Assembly: GCA_046313675.1 (NCBI GenBank)
Contig: JBKBXU010000214.1
Coordinates: forward strand, 1 to 8,181
Source: JBKBXU01 sp046313675
GTDB taxonomy: Bacteria; Bacteroidota; Bacteroidia; Cytophagales; Cytophagaceae
Length of the DNA: 8,181 nucleotides
Reading direction: 5' to 3'
Below are positions 5,790 through 8,181 of this stretch, piece by piece. Both the position numbers and the translations under genes were made by a program. Within the stretch, counting starts at the first letter, position 1. Every line of letters begins with the position of its first letter. Below the pieces are notes generated by a model. That model ran no database searches and had not been told where the DNA came from. It was given only the letters and a program-made list of their open reading frames with translations.

Positions 5790-8181
5790 ATGCACATTAA
5801 CTTTTACTACAGAAAATCAATAATCAGATTATTCTTTTTTCTATTGCTTGTGCCTTTTACTCTCAAGGCTCAAATAAACACTCCTGTTGGGGCAAGGGTG
5901 CCGTTTGGTTCAAATCCAGGCTATGGAAATGGCCTTTTGCCAACCAACCTTCCTACTACAGGAGCTTTTGGGAAATCGCAGGATGCAGCGAATGCCTATA
6001 ATTTCTGGAAAAACAATTATGTAGTTGCTTGTCCAAATGGGCAATTCAGGGTAAAATTTGATGATCCTAACAGGACGGTTTCAGAAGGTATTGCTTATGG
6101 AATGTTGCTGGCAGTTTATGCCGCCGATAAAGCTTTATTTGATGGACTTTGGGCATACTACAAGGCCAATTCTAATGGCAATGGTATAATGCATTGGCGT
6201 ATCAACGGTTGTAGTGGAGTTAGTGGAGCAAATGGTGCAACGGATGCTGAACTGGATGCCTCCATGGCTCTTTTGTTGGCAGAAAATCAATGGCCTACAA
6301 TAAATACTCCTTATGATTATGCTGTTGAGGCTACTACTTTAATAACTAAAATTCGCGATTTTGAAATGGATCACGCACGTGGACAAGCCAAAAACGGGGA
6401 TGGTTGGGATCCTAACAGTACATGCCGTAACCCGAGTTATCAGTCTCCGGCTTATTACCGGGCTTTTGCTGACCATGTCCCTGGACAAGCCAGTTTCTGG
6501 AACAATGCTGTGAACGGAGGATACGCTTTAATTAATAACAATGCCCATGCTACTACCGGCTTGGTAAGTGACTGGAGTGATGTTAACGGTATCAGAAATA
6601 CTTGCAACGGAGGTTTTGATGGTTATGGCTACGATGCCTGCCGTTTTCCCTGGAGGATGGCGCAGGATGTGATTTGGAATAATGCTAACAGTGCCAGAAC
6701 ACTTTGTGATCGCATGACCAACTATTTAAAAACACAAGGCGCTAATAATGTACGTGGCCCCGTTAATCAGAATGGTTCCGGTGGAGGAGCTCACAATGCT
6801 ACCTTTGTTTCCACCTATGCTCTGGCTGTTGTAGGTACAACTACGGCGAACCAAGCGTTTATGAATGAAATGTACACGCGTACAGTTCAAATTGTGGATC
6901 CTGTGCAAGCTAACTATCCATCAGGTTATTTTGGTAACACATTAAGGGCAATGTCTCTTTTTATGATGTCCGGAAACTTCTGGAAAGTAGGAACTACCTC
7001 TCAGCAGGATATCAATGTTCGTGTTGGCAGTGTAAATGTGAATACTGGAACTACTTATGACTTTCAGAATGTAATTCAATCAGGTAATAAGCAGGTTACG
7101 TTTACTATTGAAAACCTCGGAGCTCAGACTTTAAATTTAACAGGCTCTCCCAGAATTGCTATTTCAGGAACCAATGCAGCTTTATTCTCTATTAATCAGA
7201 CCAGTGTACCTGCATCACTGGCGAGCAATGTTTCCACAACTTTTGTGATTACTTTTACGCCGGGTTCTACTGGTTTGAAAACTGCTACAATATCCATAGC
7301 GAGCAACGATCCGGATGAGAATCCCTATACCATTGTCCTGACAGGTACCGGTACGGTTTCAGCAACGGCTCCGAGGATTGTTGTACAGAAAAATGGCACT
7401 ACCATAGCTCATAACTCTACCTTTGCTATGGGAGCAGCAAGTACAGGGTCTCCTAATACACAAAGGTTTGAGATTAGGAATACAGGAGATGCTCCTTTAA
7501 ATATTTCAAGTATCACGGCTACCGGTGCAGCTTATTCTATCATTACTCCTATACCTACTTCCGTAGCGGTAGGAGCAACCGGTTACGTTTGGGTTCGTGC
7601 TACTTCCGCTGCGGCAGCAACTGTTACAGGAAGCTTTACTGTAAATACCGATGACGTTACCAGGCCGGCCCACGTTGTCAATCTGAGCGCTCAGTTTGTG
7701 GCATGTGCTACCGCTATAACTACAAATGAAGTTTTTCAGGATTGGGATGCCAATTTCGGCAACACTACCCTTAGTTATGTCAACCCAGCCTGGACGTCTT
7801 CTCTTGCAAATCCACACGTTAATGATGCGAACTCTAGCTACTCGGTCGCAAGATTTGTAAGGCCGGCAACGGGAACCTATAGCGGAGTCAGATATGAACT
7901 CTGCGGTACCAATAATTTTGTTACGCTGACTGCTGCAAAGAACAACATCAGTATGTTGGTATATTCACCTGCGGCGGGAATTCCTGTGATGATGAATCTT
8001 AAGACGAATGCAGATGTGGCTAATACCACCACATATCCTTCCCGCTCTAGTGTTAAGGTAAGAACTACCAAAACCAATCAATGGGAGAGGATCTATTTCG
8101 ATCACAGTGCAGCCGTTGGTGTTACAGGTATCCGCAATATTGAGATATTTATTGATCCGGGCGATGTTCCGAACGGAGACC
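5790..8181 (+). CDS. Secreted family 8 glycoside hydrolase (endoglucanase type), C-terminus beyond window
   Basis: The frame is open for 797 codons to the right edge. A signal peptide (hydrophobic 11-24, likely cleaved after LKA at 25-27) shows export. The GH8 catalytic domain spans about 30-400. VSEGIAYGM (97-105) carries the proposed general acid Glu99. ATDAELDASMALLLAENQW (150-168) resembles the family signature with its active-site Asp152, though E replaces the usual D two residues on. YDACRFPWR (281-289) matches the region holding the catalytic base, here Asp282. GH8 enzymes invert beta-1,4 links in cellulose, chitosan, lichenan or xylan; endoglucanase is the first guess, since substrate cannot be read from motifs. 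Two choice-of-anchor-D/ASH-type Ig-like domains follow (about 405-521 and 527-636), then a beta-rich module (640 on), perhaps carbohydrate-binding. A type IX sorting domain would be expected further on. ATG 5790 is the first start giving a signal peptide. Confidence 0.92.
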   Translation, partial: MHINFYYRKSIIRLFFFLLLVPFTLKAQINTPVGARVPFGSNPGYGNGLLPTNLPTTGAFGKSQDAANAYNFWKNNYVVACPNGQFRVKFDDPNRTVSEGIAYGMLLAVYAADKALFDGLWAYYKANSNGNGIMHWRINGCSGVSGANGATDAELDASMALLLAENQWPTINTPYDYAVEATTLITKIRDFEMDHARGQAKNGDGWDPNSTCRNPSYQSPAYYRAFADHVPGQASFWNNAVNGGYALINNNAHATTGLVSDWSDVNGIRNTCNGGFDGYGYDACRFPWRMAQDVIWNNANSARTLCDRMTNYLKTQGANNVRGPVNQNGSGGGAHNATFVSTYALAVVGTTTANQAFMNEMYTRTVQIVDPVQANYPSGYFGNTLRAMSLFMMSGNFWKVGTTSQQDINVRVGSVNVNTGTTYDFQNVIQSGNKQVTFTIENLGAQTLNLTGSPRIAISGTNAALFSINQTSVPASLASNVSTTFVITFTPGSTGLKTATISIASNDPDENPYTIVLTGTGTVSATAPRIVVQKNGTTIAHNSTFAMGAASTGSPNTQRFEIRNTGDAPLNISSITATGAAYSIITPIPTSVAVGATGYVWVRATSAAAATVTGSFTVNTDDVTRPAHVVNLSAQFVACATAITTNEVFQDWDANFGNTTLSYVNPAWTSSLANPHVNDANSSYSVARFVRPATGTYSGVRYELCGTNNFVTLTAAKNNISMLVYSPAAGIPVMMNLKTNADVANTTTYPSRSSVKVRTTKTNQWERIYFDHSAAVGVTGIRNIEIFIDPGDVPNGD

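Noticed and set aside
5790..5860. Possibility that the GH8 gene is a fragment or pseudogene because it has no stop codon.
   Set aside because: The frame is simply cut by the window's right edge; there is no frameshift or internal stop, and the catalytic motifs are intact.
2103..6477. An exact 17-bp repeat, GGCTTTTGCTGACCATG, at 2103-2119 and 6461-6477.
   Set aside because: Both copies lie inside coding sequence in the same frame and encode AFADH in unrelated proteins (DUF4296 and GH8), with no flanking similarity. It looks like coincidence rather than a mobile or regulatory repeat.
3541..7353. Repeated GGTACCGGTACGG in mutS2 (from 3541) and in the GH8 gene (near 7345).
   Set aside because: Each copy encodes Gly-Thr-Gly-Thr in its own gene (Walker B region and Ig-like strand end). 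Shared codon choice explains it.
6726..8077. Open minus-strand frames at 6726-6908, 7506-7817 and 7877-8077, opposite the GH8 gene.
   Set aside because: The plus strand carries one continuous 797-codon frame with GH8 and Ig-like motifs across all of them. The antisense products are low-complexity and resemble no protein.

Overview
The window looks like chromosomal DNA of a Bacteroidota bacterium, probably in the Cytophagales or Sphingobacteriales range. Base composition is moderate to AT-rich, the start codons lack strong Shine-Dalgarno sequences, and one site matches the Bacteroidota promoter form TTG-N20-TAnnTTTG. The gene families also point there: DUF4296 lipoprotein, a Bat-type DUF58/VWA operon, and a secreted GH8 enzyme with choice-of-anchor-D Ig-like domains. 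These assignments are from recognition of motifs, not from a database search.

Layout. Positions 1-1796 (minus strand) hold the front of a Bat-type operon: a DUF58 protein, a membrane-anchored BatD-like protein overlapping it by 11 bp from a GTG start, and the first 11 codons of a third gene that is probably the VWA protein BatA. A divergent gap (1797-1905) separates it from a plus-strand pair: a small DUF4296 lipoprotein and, 18 bp on, a full-length MutS2 with intact ATPase and Smr motifs. MutS2 converges on a minus-strand SH3-domain lipoprotein (4727-5512), with a bidirectional-looking terminator hairpin between them.

A 277-bp gap of only about 18% G+C (49 of 277 bases counted) then divides the SH3 lipoprotein from a divergent plus-strand gene that runs off the right edge. 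This last gene encodes a secreted family 8 glycoside hydrolase (endoglucanase type) followed by two Ig-like domains and the start of a beta-rich C-terminal module. It has no stop codon in the window, so its end, where a type IX secretion signal would be expected, is not visible.

The genes form at least three independent modules (envelope/aerotolerance-type Bat complex, DNA maintenance, secreted polysaccharide degradation), and I see no sign that they make up a single new system. The most interesting non-coding signal is a perfect TTGAT-N4-ATCAA palindrome (FNR/CRP-family box form) in the gap before the GH8 gene, overlapping a predicted promoter for the SH3 lipoprotein. I found no tRNA, rRNA, CRISPR array, insertion sequence or prophage gene.
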